Source of the DNA: Agrococcus sediminis
Lineage (GTDB): Bacteria > Actinomycetota > Actinomycetes > Actinomycetales > Microbacteriaceae
Assembly: GCF_007923295.1 (NCBI RefSeq)
Contig: NZ_VOIR01000015.1
Span: forward strand, 14,161 to 78,160
Length of the DNA: 64,000 nt
Direction of reading: 5' to 3'
The stretch's first letter is position 1, and each line of letters starts with the position of its first letter. Under the pieces are notes generated by a model. The model was given only the letters and a program-made list of their open reading frames with translations. It did no database searches and had not been told where the DNA came from. The translations under genes were made by a program, and so were the position numbers. Positions 63,457 through 64,000 of the stretch are shown in pieces.

Positions 63457-64000
63457 TCAGCCGCCGAGCGCGCCCCGCCAGACGCTGTTGCCGCTGTGCG
63501 TCGGGTCGCCGTCGTACGGCTCGACCGACACGTCGACGATCGGGTAGGCGGCCAGGTCGAGGTCGGCCGGCAGCGCGAGCTGCGTCGTCTCGCGGTCCAT
63601 GACGCCGAGGCTCACCATCTGCTGCGCGTCGGCGTCGAGCAGCCAGACGTCGAGGTAGCCGTCGACCTCGGGCAGCGCGTCGACGTCGACGACGAGCAGG
63701 CGCTGGCCGTCCTGCTCGACGACCTCGGCGCGCGCGGGCGTCACGCTCGGGCCGAGCTCGCCGAGCGGGTCGAGCGTCGCCTCCGAGACGCCGATCGAGC
63801 GCGGCTCGCCGGTGAGCTGGGTCACGACGACGACGGCCGCGCTCGCCGCGACCGCGGCCGAGGCGGCGCAGGCCGCGATGAGCGCGCCGGCGCTGAAGCG
63901 GCGGCGGCGTCGGCGGGCGACGTCGATCGAGGTGACCTCCGCGCCCTCCTCGAGGCCTCGGGCGGCGCCGGACGACGGCGTGAAGGGCAGTGCCGGGGGC
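63457..64000 (-). CDS. Anti-sigma factor with RskA C-terminal domain (3' part; runs off the right edge)
   Basis: The frame is open from the right edge to 63457 (181 codons seen). After a short cytoplasmic piece (SIDVARRRRRRF) there is one membrane helix (SAGALIAACAASAAVAASAAVVV). The extracytoplasmic domain then matches anti-sigma-K factor RskA: LPEVDGYLDVWLLDADAQQMVSLG, LPADLDLAAYPIVDVSVEPYD and HSGNSVWRG. The N-terminal zinc anti-sigma domain would lie outside the window, probably next to an ECF sigma gene. Such proteins release the sigma factor after stepwise proteolysis. The mirror promoters at 21 kb look like targets of that sigma type. Confidence 0.88.
   Translation of the reverse strand, partial: PPALPFTPSSGAARGLEEGAEVTSIDVARRRRRRFSAGALIAACAASAAVAASAAVVVVTQLTGEPRSIGVSEATLDPLGELGPSVTPARAEVVEQDGQRLLVVDVDALPEVDGYLDVWLLDADAQQMVSLGVMDRETTQLALPADLDLAAYPIVDVSVEPYDGDPTHSGNSVWRGALGG

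Overview
The window is about 70% GC or higher, uses GTG and TTG starts freely, and carries an actinobacterial core block (mtrA-mtrB-lpqB, a comF-like gene, hpf, secA). This block, together with many small secreted lipoproteins, 6-7 nt gaps between -10 boxes and start codons, and GTCTCGATAC/TACTCGAC hairpin repeats, points to a Gram-positive actinobacterium of the Microbacteriaceae. An Agrococcus-like organism is my best guess from gene content; no 16S is present. I saw no tRNA, rRNA, CRISPR array, prophage or insertion sequence.

1-6.6 kb: the 5' part of a secreted protein with duplicated Ig-like domains (minus strand), two very small genes behind a perfect palindrome, UDP-glucose 6-dehydrogenase, a DUF4349 lipoprotein, a TetR regulator downstream of an aldo/keto reductase, and an Abi_2 (HEPN) gene broken by one in-frame stop and preceded by a promoter-hairpin-T-tract unit that may be a small RNA.

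6.7-20.3 kb: an MFS transporter, two related lipoproteins, a small membrane protein, the giant DEAH helicase HrpA (with an intergenic-type repeat inserted in frame), an AbiEi/DUF559-like protein bracketed by nested palindromes, a cupin, a membrane protein, a two-gene copper unit (SHOCT protein and multicopper oxidase) with a CsoR-type operator, and a DEAD-like helicase.

20.3-35.3 kb: a lipoprotein and a CHRD surface protein transcribed from mirror-image promoters of ECF (SigK-like) type, with a class F sortase next to them; then a split propionate (methylcitrate) region: prpD-prpB-OYE, acyl-CoA dehydrogenase, a BCCT transporter, and prpC-aldo/keto reductase. Next come a DUF2695 protein and a YyaL-type thioredoxin-domain protein.

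35.3-64 kb: housekeeping genes: protein O-mannosyltransferase, rsmI-metG, tatD, rsmA-DUF4287-ispE (the classical ksgA-ispE-ABC-F order), ABC-F ATPase, an ArsR-type regulator with a divergent MFS exporter around a perfect operator, mtrAB-lpqB, comF-like, hpf, secA, a serine protease lipoprotein, a TrhA/hemolysin III protein, short-chain Z-isoprenyl diphosphate synthase, PhoH2, an AlkZ-like winged-helix protein, and the C-terminal part of an RskA-type anti-sigma factor that may control the ECF promoters at 21 kb.

The most unusual content is non-coding. There are at least three separate palindromic repeat families: a hairpin family with covarying arms, a nested palindrome family, and a 20-bp periodic array with a central dyad. 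There is also a TCCACAGG box exactly 50-51 nt before three unrelated genes, and the candidate RNA upstream of the broken HEPN gene.
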